Origin: Nitratireductor sp. XY-223
GTDB taxonomy: Bacteria; Pseudomonadota; Alphaproteobacteria; Rhizobiales; Rhizobiaceae
Reading direction: 5' to 3'
Assembly (NCBI RefSeq): GCF_004959855.1
Contig: NZ_SPNT01000023.1
Coordinates: forward strand, 1-32,865
DNA: 32,865 nucleotides
Part shown: piece by piece, positions 8,108 through 15,771 of the stretch
How the letters are laid out: each line of letters begins with the position of its first letter
How positions within the stretch are numbered: the stretch's first letter is position 1
Position numbers and translations under genes: made by a program
The notes under the pieces: generated by a model
Told to the model about the DNA's origin: nothing
The model's database searches: none
Seen by the model: the letters and a program-made list of their open reading frames with translations, nothing else

Positions 8108-9361
8108 TTACTTCGCCCACGGTTTTGATTGCGATCCGCTTTCCCGGATATCGGCTATGGCGGCCTCGGCACGCTCCTGCGCGGCATCAGTTGATGCTAC
8201 CTTGGCTATGGCTGGAGCCGCGATCATACTCGCGCCAGCGGCGAGAATGGTTTCCAGCGCCCTGTCCACCGTTGTGCCGCCAAGGCCTTCCTTGAGTCCT
8301 CCCGGGAACTCATCGAACGGGCTTGCCCGCAAATACAAGGCAAAATCACGGCGCGCCTGTTCAAGCCATTCGAAGAAGTTCTCCCGCTTCTGCGGCTCCT
8401 CCGCCCATTTGTCGGCAAAATTCTCCTCCGGGTTGACGGGATTTGCGACCCATGCCTCATCGCCGCGATACTCGATGAATTGGTCCATCATTGTGAGAAT
8501 GGTCTGCAACGCCTCGGAGATGGACGCCTCTTCATTGTACGCTTTTGCCGACAGCGTGGTGATGATAATGGAAATCGGCTTGTGTTCATTATCGCCAAAG
8601 GTGGAATCCCTGTGACGCTTCAGCAATTGGATGGCCCGTTGCAGCGGCGTCTTGACCTTGTAATCCGGGATGTCATCAACGCTGGCCGTGACCATCTGGC
8701 GTTTCAAATACCGCTCCTTCTGTTCGGTTAGCTGGGCCACCATCCGGCCCCGGAACCATGCTGCATATCCGAGCGGATTGCTTACTGGCCAGTCCTCGGT
8801 AATCAGTTCATATTGCGGCAGCGTCCAGTCTGTGATGGCGATAGCTTGACCGGTAAGCGATTGATCATGAGCAAGAGCCGTGTGCCCACGCCTTTCGAGA
8901 AGCAGTTGATGGGTCTGGGCGTCGGGAAGGGACGGTAAGACATCCATGTGGAACTGGGCATCATCGGCGTAATGCAATGTCCAGCAGCGCCGCCCTTCTT
9001 CAGGCCGGTTACTCATGCTCTGAGCTTTGGCGTAAAGCTTGACCTCATGGCCAACCGCCTCTTTAAGCCCTTTCGGCGTGAAGTCCTTTTTGGTGGCCTT
9101 CAAAACGCAGATCAGATCGACATCGTATTCCTCGCCATCACCAAGAGGTCGGGTCACGGTGCCAAGCAAGAAAGAGCCCTGCGGCGCAATTTCGGGGTCA
9201 TATTGCGCTATTGTTGATCCATTCCGGTCGAGCCAGTTTCCAAGCGATTCATACCGGCTGACTGCCGCTTCATATTGTGATGGCGGGATATCAATTGCCT
9301 CGGCAATCGCTTCCAGGACATCATCGTGTGTCTCGGCTTTCTTCTTTTCATGTATCGTCAT
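8108..9361 (-). CDS. CBASS nucleotidyltransferase (CD-NTase, cGAS/DncV-like)
   Basis: I start it at the ATG at 9361 (MTIHEKKK), giving 417 residues and a 14-base overlap with the phospholipase gene; a longer frame would only run into that gene. The nucleotidyltransferase signature is clear: QGSFLLGT with Gly62-Ser63, then YDVDLI with Asp80 and Asp82, and the third acid Asp140 in FHMDVLP. These residues bind the metal ions for making a cyclic di- or trinucleotide after phage infection. The helical C-terminal domain continues to an unusual end, SKPWAK, with a terminal Lys rather than the Gly or Ala often reported for E2-modified CD-NTases. The product nucleotide cannot be told from sequence. 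Confidence 0.9.
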   Translation of the reverse strand: MTIHEKKKAETHDDVLEAIAEAIDIPPSQYEAAVSRYESLGNWLDRNGSTIAQYDPEIAPQGSFLLGTVTRPLGDGEEYDVDLICVLKATKKDFTPKGLKEAVGHEVKLYAKAQSMSNRPEEGRRCWTLHYADDAQFHMDVLPSLPDAQTHQLLLERRGHTALAHDQSLTGQAIAITDWTLPQYELITEDWPVSNPLGYAAWFRGRMVAQLTEQKERYLKRQMVTASVDDIPDYKVKTPLQRAIQLLKRHRDSTFGDNEHKPISIIITTLSAKAYNEEASISEALQTILTMMDQFIEYRGDEAWVANPVNPEENFADKWAEEPQKRENFFEWLEQARRDFALYLRASPFDEFPGGLKEGLGGTTVDRALETILAAGASMIAAPAIAKVASTDAAQERAEAAIADIRESGSQSKPWAK

Positions 9362-10331
9362 ATTCGCACCTATAGACTGGTTCAAATTCCTCGGCGGTTT
9401 CAGTGAAAAATACCGGCTGCAGGATCGGCTTTTGCTGCCGTGCTTCGGCAAACGCCCGGTCTTTTAGCCCGCGAATCCGCTTGGCGTTATCGAGCGTGTA
9501 GAAGCCGTCCGGGACCGGCTGGGAAATCCGGTAGATCGCATTCCGCTCGTGCGGATCGCCAGTAAGAATATGGGCTATCCCAAGCGAGCCGTGGGATTGT
9601 CCGTCCATGAAAAAGCCTGCGATCTGTGGCGCTATGCGAACGGCCCCGTAGGCTTCGCTCATGACCTTCACATCATCAAGGCAGCCGACGCTTAGCACCT
9701 TTAGTTTATTTGGTGGCCAGCCCAGTGTTGCTATCGCCTCAACGACCGCAATCCCGGTTGGATTGTTGGCCCAAAGGCCGCCGTCAACGAGACCCACATC
9801 GTTGGCCGTTATATGTTGCCGGAAGTAGGTCGGGGCTGCTGCGGTCGCGAGCGCCGCGTCAATCGCCAGTTCCTTGTAGTCGGTCTGGAAGCGGGCATGG
9901 TGTGCTGTCTTGAAGATATAGACGCGCTGGGTTTGCGGATGCCACGACGGGATCATAAGGCGCGTTTGCGCTTCACCAAGCTTGCGATCTCCCAAGATCC
10001 CTTCAAGCGCTTGTTTCAGAGGTTCTGTGCTGTATTTCGGGGCCCAGAGAAAGCGTTTTGCCCTACGCGATCTTTCTCGCACCCATCCGCGAAGACCTGA
10101 CTTCGTCTGGTCGAATATGGCCGGTCCCTTTTCCTCATAAAGGCGCAAGATTTCTTTTGCCGTCAGCCCCATCCCCAACCCAATGGCAATGATGCCGCCT
10201 GTCGAGGTTCCTGCTATCAGGTCAAAATATCGACCAATCGGCTGGTTGAGTTCTTCTTCCAACTCCGCCAGGAAGGCGGCAGGAAATGTCCCCCTGATAC
10301 CGCCGCCGTCTATGGTGAGTATCTTGCGCAA
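9348..10331 (-). CDS. capV: Patatin-like phospholipase, CBASS effector (CapV type)
   Basis: The 327-residue protein has all patatin elements: oxyanion loop DGGGIRG (8-14), nucleophile elbow GTSTG with Ser43, and catalytic Asp183 in VDGGLWANNP. CapV-type effectors are activated by the cyclic nucleotide of their CD-NTase and degrade membrane phospholipids, killing the infected cell. Position directly before the CD-NTase, with a 14-base overlap, supports this role. The start is TTG at 10331, chosen because the protein then begins right at the conserved beta strand (RKILTIDGGGIRG) and an AAAGGA ribosome site lies about 10 bases upstream. Confidence 0.92.
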   Translation of the reverse strand: MRKILTIDGGGIRGTFPAAFLAELEEELNQPIGRYFDLIAGTSTGGIIAIGLGMGLTAKEILRLYEEKGPAIFDQTKSGLRGWVRERSRRAKRFLWAPKYSTEPLKQALEGILGDRKLGEAQTRLMIPSWHPQTQRVYIFKTAHHARFQTDYKELAIDAALATAAAPTYFRQHITANDVGLVDGGLWANNPTGIAVVEAIATLGWPPNKLKVLSVGCLDDVKVMSEAYGAVRIAPQIAGFFMDGQSHGSLGIAHILTGDPHERNAIYRISQPVPDGFYTLDNAKRIRGLKDRAFAEARQQKPILQPVFFTETAEEFEPVYRCEYDDT

Positions 10332-10343
10332 CTCCGGTTTCCT

Positions 10344-10577
10344 TTACCCTTTCGGCGGGAACGGATCGGAACCGTGGCTGTCACTGCTGGCTATCTTCCC
10401 GTCCCTGTTATGGATGCGAAATTCAGTGCCCTGATTACGGCTAACGCTCCGGCCCGCATCAATAGCTTCCCGCTTCGTTTCGTGATGGCTGCTGGCGCGG
10501 CTTGCACCGCCGCGTTTGACGTCCCAGCCCCCTTTCGGGTTTGGCACGACGTGGTGTGTTTTCGGCCCTTTCGGCAT
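10344..10577 (-). CDS. DUF2188 family protein, first gene of the CBASS operon
   Basis: The 77-residue protein matches the DUF2188 pattern over its full length: HHVVPNPKGGWDVKRGGASR, then KREAIDAGRSVSRNQGTEF, then a closing RDGKIASSDSHGSDPFPPKG. Its biochemical role is unknown. It ends 12 bases before the phospholipase gene and is the first gene after the divergent promoter region, so it is co-transcribed with CBASS. It could be an accessory factor or a passenger. The product family is recognised; its link to CBASS function is inference. Confidence 0.8.
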   Translation of the reverse strand: MPKGPKTHHVVPNPKGGWDVKRGGASRASSHHETKREAIDAGRSVSRNQGTEFRIHNRDGKIASSDSHGSDPFPPKG

Positions 10578-10641
10578 TTGGAGGCTTCTTTGATTCTTGA
10601 CCGAGGCATAAAAAGTTTGCTACTCTGAACAAGATATAAGT

Positions 10642-10689
10642 GATTCCCGATCCGGGAGTCAAGGATGAAAAGTTCGGAATGCCGAACTT
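10642..10689. promoter_or_regulatory. Two palindromes in the divergent CBASS/regulator intergenic region; likely operators
   Basis: A perfect palindrome has arms aagttcgg (10670-10677) and ccgaactt (10682-10689) with a 4-base spacer. A second, with one mismatch, has arms gattcccg (10642-10649) and cgggagtc (10653-10660). They lie in the 136 bases between the CBASS operon (leftward) and the HTH-peptidase operon (rightward), just before the HTH gene. This is where a CapH-type repressor would bind to shut both promoters. Possible leftward -35/-10 boxes are TTGTTC and TATGCC on the minus strand near 10631-10610. Symmetry is seen; function is inferred. Confidence 0.5.
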
Positions 10690-10713
10690 CAGGAAAGGGA
10701 GCAGGCCGCGCGC

Positions 10714-11034
10714 ATGACCACCGCATTAGGGGAGAAAATCCAAAAGCTCAGAAAGGAGAAGGGCTTGACGCTCGACAAACTCGCTGAGCTGACCGGTTCC
10801 AGCAAGAGCTATATCTGGGAACTTGAAAACAAGAATCCGCCAAGACCGTCCGCCGAAAAAATTTCAAAAATCGCTACTCAACTCGGGGTCACGATTGACT
10901 ATCTGTTGGATGAAAAGCAGGAGGTCACGGAAGCTGACGCAATGGATGAAATGTTCTTCCGAAAATACCAAAGAATGGACCCGGAGGTTAAAGACAAAAT
11001 CAGAAAGATGGTCGATCTCTGGGAGGATGAATGA
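10714..11034 (+). CDS. capH: XRE-family HTH repressor, probable CapH of the CBASS operon
   Basis: The 106-residue protein has an N-terminal five-helix HTH (residues 5-70: KIQKLRKEKGLTLDKLAELTG, SSKSYIWELE, ISKIATQLGVTIDYLL) and a short helical tail (FFRKYQRMDPEVKDKIRKMVDLWEDE) that may dimerise. It overlaps the metallopeptidase gene by four bases (ATGA) and is divergent from CBASS. In published CBASS systems the CapH repressor is cleaved by the CapP metallopeptidase when DNA damage is sensed. The same gene order and pairing here support that role. XRE-ImmA pairs also serve phages and toxin-antitoxin modules, so the name is probable rather than certain. Confidence 0.75.
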   Translation: MTTALGEKIQKLRKEKGLTLDKLAELTGSSKSYIWELENKNPPRPSAEKISKIATQLGVTIDYLLDEKQEVTEADAMDEMFFRKYQRMDPEVKDKIRKMVDLWEDE

Positions 11035-11915
11035 ACAAACCACTGTCACCGGCAAGATGGGCCAATGACATCACCGTCATCCTGAAAACCGTATTCGGTG
11101 CTGAGCGATTTCCCGTCAGAGTGAAAGACGTCGCTCGTGAAATATCATCGCAGAAGTTTCCTGATGATCCCATCACATTGATCAAAGGCGATTCCTTGCC
11201 GCGCTTCGAAGGTGCCCTTGTTCCTGCTCCCCTAGGGAAAAAGGGCTGGGGCATCATTTACAACAGCGACATCAGTTCCACAGGCAGGATTAACTTCACG
11301 CTGGCCCATGAATTCGGGCACTACCTTCTTCACCGCGTCGACCACCCGCAAGGAATCCAGTGCAGCAGCGAAGACATGGCGAGCTGGGAATCGGAATATG
11401 GCCAGCTTGAGCATCAAGCCAACGTTTTTGCTGCCAATCTGCTTATGCCATTTGATGATTTTCGCTCTCAGATCGATGCAAAGGCCATACCTGACATCGA
11501 TCAGATCGGTGCCTGTGCGGACCGATATGAAGTTTCACTCATTGCTGCCACACTCCGTTGGCTTCAATACACGCAAAGAAGGTCTATGCTCGTTATCTCA
11601 AGGGACGGCTTCATTCTTTGGGCCCGCTCAAGTGAACCGGCTTTGAAAACCGGGCTGTACTTCAGAACACGTAACCAGCCGCCAATCGAGATATCATCCT
11701 CGTCCCTTGCTGCTCAGCGTGGGGAAATTGACGGTCATTCTGGCCGGGCAGAACATGATCCCGGCATATGGCTCAATGAACCATGCACTGAACAGGTTTT
11801 GTTTTCTGACCAGTATGACTTCACCATCTCACTGCTGCATTTCGGTGATTCTTCAACCCGTTTTGAGCTCGACACAGAGCCGGTCGAAGACGTGGTGGAC
11901 AAATTTTCAAGGTAA
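11031..11915 (+). CDS. capP: ImmA/IrrE-family zinc metallopeptidase, probable CapP
   Basis: The 294-residue protein has the HEFGH zinc motif at residues 93-97 within NFTLAHEFGHYLLH, and a downstream acidic region with HQANVFAANLLMP that completes the ImmA/IrrE fold. The C-terminal 150 residues form a separate domain. CapP-type peptidases respond to single-stranded DNA and cut their partner CapH, derepressing CBASS. The TAA stop at 11913-11915 lies inside the terminal repeat of the IS66 element beginning at 11912, so the original C-terminus may have been cut or altered by the insertion. Family assignment is firm; the CBASS link rests on position. Confidence 0.82.
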   Translation: MNKPLSPARWANDITVILKTVFGAERFPVRVKDVAREISSQKFPDDPITLIKGDSLPRFEGALVPAPLGKKGWGIIYNSDISSTGRINFTLAHEFGHYLLHRVDHPQGIQCSSEDMASWESEYGQLEHQANVFAANLLMPFDDFRSQIDAKAIPDIDQIGACADRYEVSLIAATLRWLQYTQRRSMLVISRDGFILWARSSEPALKTGLYFRTRNQPPIEISSSSLAAQRGEIDGHSGRAEHDPGIWLNEPCTEQVLFSDQYDFTISLLHFGDSSTRFELDTEPVEDVVDKFSR

Positions 11916-11926
11916 CTGCTCACCCC
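11912..11926 (+). repeat. Left terminal inverted repeat of the IS66-type element
   Basis: gtaactgctcacccc at 11912-11926 is the exact reverse complement of 13676-13690. The two bases outside (ag) also match the other end. It supplies the stop codon of the upstream metallopeptidase gene. Confidence 0.9.
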
Positions 11927-11927
11927 G

Positions 11928-13398
11928 TCACGCGTCTTGAGCATAGTGTGATTTGACCATATTGGCGGCATTTCCGGCCAGCGCGATCTGGATCGCGACA
12001 AGTGGATTATATCCGAGTGCGGCCATGGAACTCAGGTAGCTTGATATCCGGCACCAGGCGTGTGCATAGCGGTCTGTCCGGAAGCAGCCCGAGACTTTGA
12101 TTTTGACCTTTGCCATCCTGATTTTTTTGCTCGCCCGCGTTATTGGTGAAGCTGACATCGGGTTCTCTCATGAAGCGAAGCACGGAGTCCTCGTGTTTCA
12201 ACAGACGCTCATGCAGGTTGTGGGCATCCGACTTTGCGACCCGTCCGCGCTTACCTTCCGGTTTCGCAGGAACTTCGGGCATTTCCCCGGCACCTTGCGT
12301 CAGAATGGTCCGATACCTTTTGCGTATCTTGCGACATTCGGCCTCGCTCAACACCCCGGTCTCGCTCGTGTTGACCTTATGGCAGACCTCACGCAACACC
12401 TTCCTCATCAGGCGCGCCCAACGGTAATTGCTGGAGTCGACGACAAAGGTCAGTTCCCGAAGCAGATGCGACCCGCATAGCTGATGCTTGCACTGGCTGT
12501 ATGCAAGGTAGGATGCCCAGCAATCATGGATCAATACACCGGTGTAGACCGGAATGATGCCGAATGCCTCTATCGCTTCACTGCCGCGCCTGGGGTGCAG
12601 GAACTTGAGGGTCAGGGAATCATCGGTCAGCACATGCAGCCACTGGTTTTTGCTGTCGACCCTGAAGCCGGTCTCATCGGAATGCAGGGCCGGGCGGGTC
12701 AGAAGATGTGCGGCGGCGGCAGTTTCCCAGGGTTCAAGCGCCTCGTGCAGTCGCTGGATGTAGCCCAGGCAGGTGGCCTGCGACATCCTGACGCCAGAGA
12801 TGGCCCGCACCAGTTCGACGGCGCGGCGCAAAGACAGCATCTGGGCAATCAGCAGGTTGATCACGAAGGCCTGAAAGCCAACGCCATATTGCAACGGCCC
12901 CGGCATGTTTTCAGGGAAGCGCCCCTTGGTTCGGGTGCGGCATTTGGGGCAGTCCCTGGTTTCTGCGACGACCTTCTTCTCGACAACCTCGAACATGATA
13001 TCGAGATGGATGCGTTCCTCGCGCGCCGAGGGTTCGACGTCTGAAAGATCAGCCCCGCAACTGTCACAGACCTCGACGGTGGCGGTTTCCCCGACGGTGA
13101 CCTTGCGAAGGTTTTCGCCCGTCATCCAGTTCGGCGCCGCGCCCTTGCCGGAAGCCTTTTTGCTCCGTTGCCCGGTGCTGTCCTTATCCGTCTGCGACGG
13201 CGCAATACTGGAGTTCTTGCCGGTCTTCCTGGTCGTCTTTTCCAGAAAGATGGCGATCAGGATGCCCAGCAAGCTGCACAACACGCCAATAACCGCATCG
13301 ACGTCATGTGAAATCCTGCCCGCTTTGCGCAGCGCGGCAATGCGCGCCCTGGCAGCATCGAACTCTTCACGCAGGGAAGTGGCATTCACGCTTGCCAT
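11928..13398 (-). pseudogene. IS66-family transposase (TnpC-like) with a frameshift in an A7 run
   Basis: Starting at ATG 13398 the frame shows the IS66 layout: an N-terminal hydrophobic and Lys-rich leader, a zinc-binding domain (CDSCGADL and CPKC), and the DDE core (HSDETGF, IHDCW, then FTNNAGEQ with the catalytic Glu). At the run of seven T on the plus strand (12122-12128) the frame leaves the family sequence and ends at 12007. A change of one base restores KIRMAKVKIKVSGCFRTD and carries on to a stop at 11928, the true C-terminus. The run could permit transcriptional slippage giving some active enzyme; otherwise it is a pseudogene or a sequencing error. Confidence 0.85.
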
Positions 13399-13675
13399 CA
13401 GTCCGCCCGCGATGCCATGGACATCAGGCCATGCGGTGGCTGCATCGCCCTTTCAGGCTTCCAAATGCAGCGAGTAGCCCTGACTGAAAGACCGCCCCAA
13501 TGCGGCTTTTCCCAAATCAATCGAACACGTGTCATAACCCGATAGAATCATGAAAATCGTAATCAGGGGATCGTTAATAGCCGATTCAAATCGTCGCACC
13601 ACTCCGAGGCCAAAAAGGCATCTCGATTGAGCCAGTGGGTCTGAAGCCGCCGTTGAATCTCGGGGACTTAAAGTG

Positions 13676-13690
13676 GGGGTGAGCAGTTAC
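13676..13690 (-). repeat. Right terminal inverted repeat of the IS66-type element
   Basis: ggggtgagcagttac at 13676-13690 mirrors the left end. It abuts the truncated ISAs1-type transposase frame, which reads straight out of the repeat. Confidence 0.9.
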
Positions 13691-13978
13691 CTGATTTCAA
13701 GCCGAAAGCAGGCCATGCCCAAGGACATTCTGGACCTCAATCGAAAGCACTGGGGCGTTGAAATCATGCATCGCGACAAAGACATGACGCTCGGAGAAGA
13801 CCGCTACACAAACCGTTCCGATCATGCCCCGGCAAACATCTTCAGCCTGACGAGTGCCGCGCTGACCCTGCTCAAACGCATCTCTAATTCTCCGACACAA
13901 GCAATCGAATTCGTGCAAGATCATCGCGACAGGGCCATCACACTGCTGACAAGCGACATAAATGATGGTTTTCTCTGA
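13691..13978 (+). pseudogene. ISAs1-type transposase, C-terminal remnant
   Basis: The frame beginning at the IS66 edge reads LISSRKQAMPKDIL, then RKHWGVE, then TLGEDRYTNRSDHAPANI and LTLLKRI. This is the closing part of ISAs1-family (H-repeat-like) transposases, which read YYISSL, RxHWxIEN, EDxxRxxxxxAPEN and LNLLK. The second Asn and several bases of the HWxIENxLHW motif are changed. The whole N-terminal two thirds is missing and is not found on the far side of the IS66 element. It is a dead fragment. Confidence 0.75.
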
Positions 13979-14085
13979 ATCGCCCTGCAGTCTTACGAGT
14001 TAAGGCGACACCCAGTGTTACAAGGCGGTACTCAGACAGGCGAGTATTGCGCACGATAGCATCAGACCATCGATCCTCGAATCTA

Positions 14086-15771
14086 TCAGGATTGCCGATT
14101 AAGCCAAAGATGTGGCGGCAAGGGAATGCGGTGATGCCGGCATGCAGTGAGAAATATCGGCACCGATCCACGCTCAAATGCCTCTGTCTTATCCAGCTGA
14201 CTGTATTCGGATACTATCTCGCTGATCTCCGTTGAGAGCGATATGTTGTTTTCGGAATACCTGGCGGCACCAACCGGTATCCCGATTCCCTTCATCTCGC
14301 CACTCCGCCAAATGGTGTCCCCAGTTCGTTCACACGGAACCCATACCTGCATTGTCATGTGTGACAGATGCCTGAATAGCACTTTCTCAAGCTCACCAAG
14401 TTCGGCACTTGCACCAAGACGCTCAAGCCCCAAAAGTAGGAAGGGTACGAGAACGCTTACAAGAGTGGAATCCTTGAAATAATTTTCGCCTTGGTCGACC
14501 GGATGTCGCGCCAACTTGCGGTAATCCCGAAACCATGTCGGCCAATAGGACCGCCGTATATACCGGTTGGGCATCCACTTTGCGATTTCGCGCACGTATT
14601 TTTTCCCGTCAGGCAGGCGACCGCTGTCCTCTGCCAGAAGCATCAAAATGCCGATTTCAATGTGGTGGTCATCCCGCATGGGTGAGAAAAGGGTTGGATT
14701 GGTGTTGATCATGGAGATGGCGAGATCAAAAAACTGGTCACGTTTCCTCATGTTCTCGGTCCGTGTTTCTCCCTCTTTCTGGATTCCGAAATAATGGTGC
14801 CAGTGCCCAAGCAGAAGCGCACGGCCCAACATCTCAAAGAGGGCGAGGTTCACGTCGATTGCGGATGATGACTGGACGGCGTTTGAGAGCGCGTACTGGT
14901 TCTCTGTGTGCGGCCCTATTTTTTCGAAAACGAGTTTATAGCCCACGACGAGATACAGACCCAAAACATGGTTGAATATCTCCTGACGTTCGGCAAGCCT
15001 GGCCTTTGACCGCTTTGGACAGCGCTGTAGAGCGTCCCAGGCATGCAGCATCGCCAGTTCGCAGGCGCGGTAAGGCGCATCAAGGTTGCCTGCATCAAAT
15101 CCGTTACTGACAAGTATCCAGAGGCAGGTCAACATCTGATGCAGGCGCATTGTGCCTTTCCTGTCTGCTTCAATGTTCTCTGTCAGACCGTCCAGAAGCT
15201 CCCGAAAGCTCCTGTACGAGTCTTCCGGTTCACTGACCAGGACAACCGCCTTCTGGAAGTGTGACCGGTGGGCAGCATCAAGGAGTTCGGGACTGAAGAT
15301 GCCTTTGAGAATCAGGTTCGCGAGGCGATCGCCGTTCCATTCCCGAAAGTGAAGCCTGTCTTTCGAATGTTGCTCGACAAAACCGCGCCAGTTCTGCCGG
15401 ACTGTCTCCTGAATCTCACCGCCCGTGCAGACGCATATGGCGATGGGTAGATCGCGATACTGTTCTGGAACACGGTGCGGAACATAGTCGTCCAGAATAT
15501 CTGCTAAAGTTGAGCGCACCGCCTGCGGCGAACCGCACCAGTCCACGCGCCCGATGTTGCCGGGCTTGATGACGAAGAGAAGCAGGGATCGTTCCTCATC
15601 CCCGTCCGGATCAGGCCCTACCGCGGCGACATCGACGCCCGCCTGTCGCGAGCCGGACTGAGGACGGTGGATGACCTCATAGCCCAGTTCGCTGAGTAGC
15701 AGGGGCAGAAGGATATCAAGCTCCCCGCGTTCCTTCATGTTCTGCAGATATTGCCTGATGATAAGCTTCAT
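14086..15771 (-). CDS. Unrecognised protein with restriction-endonuclease-like N-terminus (second gene of a two-gene operon)
   Basis: I do not recognise this 561-residue protein as a named family. Residues 15-75 resemble Mrr-like PD-(D/E)XK folds: a helix ELDILLPLLLSELGYEV, then SGSRQAGVDVAAVG giving the conserved Asp, then a strand LLLFVIKPG giving the Lys. The acid or Gln normally two residues before that Lys is Val, so the active site may be altered. Residues 120-165 contain a second strand set (LPIAICVCTGGE). The rest (about 170-561) is helical with no known motif. Its ATG overlaps the upstream gene's stop (ATGA at 15768-15771), so the two proteins are coupled and probably form one complex. 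The setting among defence genes suggests immunity, but that is inference. Confidence 0.7.
   Translation of the reverse strand: MKLIIRQYLQNMKERGELDILLPLLLSELGYEVIHRPQSGSRQAGVDVAAVGPDPDGDEERSLLLFVIKPGNIGRVDWCGSPQAVRSTLADILDDYVPHRVPEQYRDLPIAICVCTGGEIQETVRQNWRGFVEQHSKDRLHFREWNGDRLANLILKGIFSPELLDAAHRSHFQKAVVLVSEPEDSYRSFRELLDGLTENIEADRKGTMRLHQMLTCLWILVSNGFDAGNLDAPYRACELAMLHAWDALQRCPKRSKARLAERQEIFNHVLGLYLVVGYKLVFEKIGPHTENQYALSNAVQSSSAIDVNLALFEMLGRALLLGHWHHYFGIQKEGETRTENMRKRDQFFDLAISMINTNPTLFSPMRDDHHIEIGILMLLAEDSGRLPDGKKYVREIAKWMPNRYIRRSYWPTWFRDYRKLARHPVDQGENYFKDSTLVSVLVPFLLLGLERLGASAELGELEKVLFRHLSHMTMQVWVPCERTGDTIWRSGEMKGIGIPVGAARYSENNISLSTEISEIVSEYSQLDKTEAFERGSVPIFLTACRHHRIPLPPHLWLNRQS

Larger units (their letters stand above)
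11912..13690 (-). mobile_element. IS66-family insertion sequence, single-ORF (ISBst12-like) subgroup
   Basis: The element is bounded by perfect 15-base terminal inverted repeats beginning GTAAC (11912-11926 and 13676-13690) and holds one transposase gene on the minus strand. IS66 elements usually carry three genes; the absence of tnpA and tnpB and the GTAA ends fit the single-gene ISBst12-like subgroup. IS66 elements normally make 8-base target duplications, but the flanks here differ (ttttcaag on the left, ctgatttc on the right). The two sides were therefore probably not adjacent before insertion, or one side was later deleted. Confidence 0.85.

Noticed and set aside
11905-13701. Shared tttcaag on both sides of the IS66 element as a target duplication
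   Set aside because: The right copy starts four bases away from the terminal repeat and is seven bases long, so it does not fit the adjacent 8-base duplication expected.
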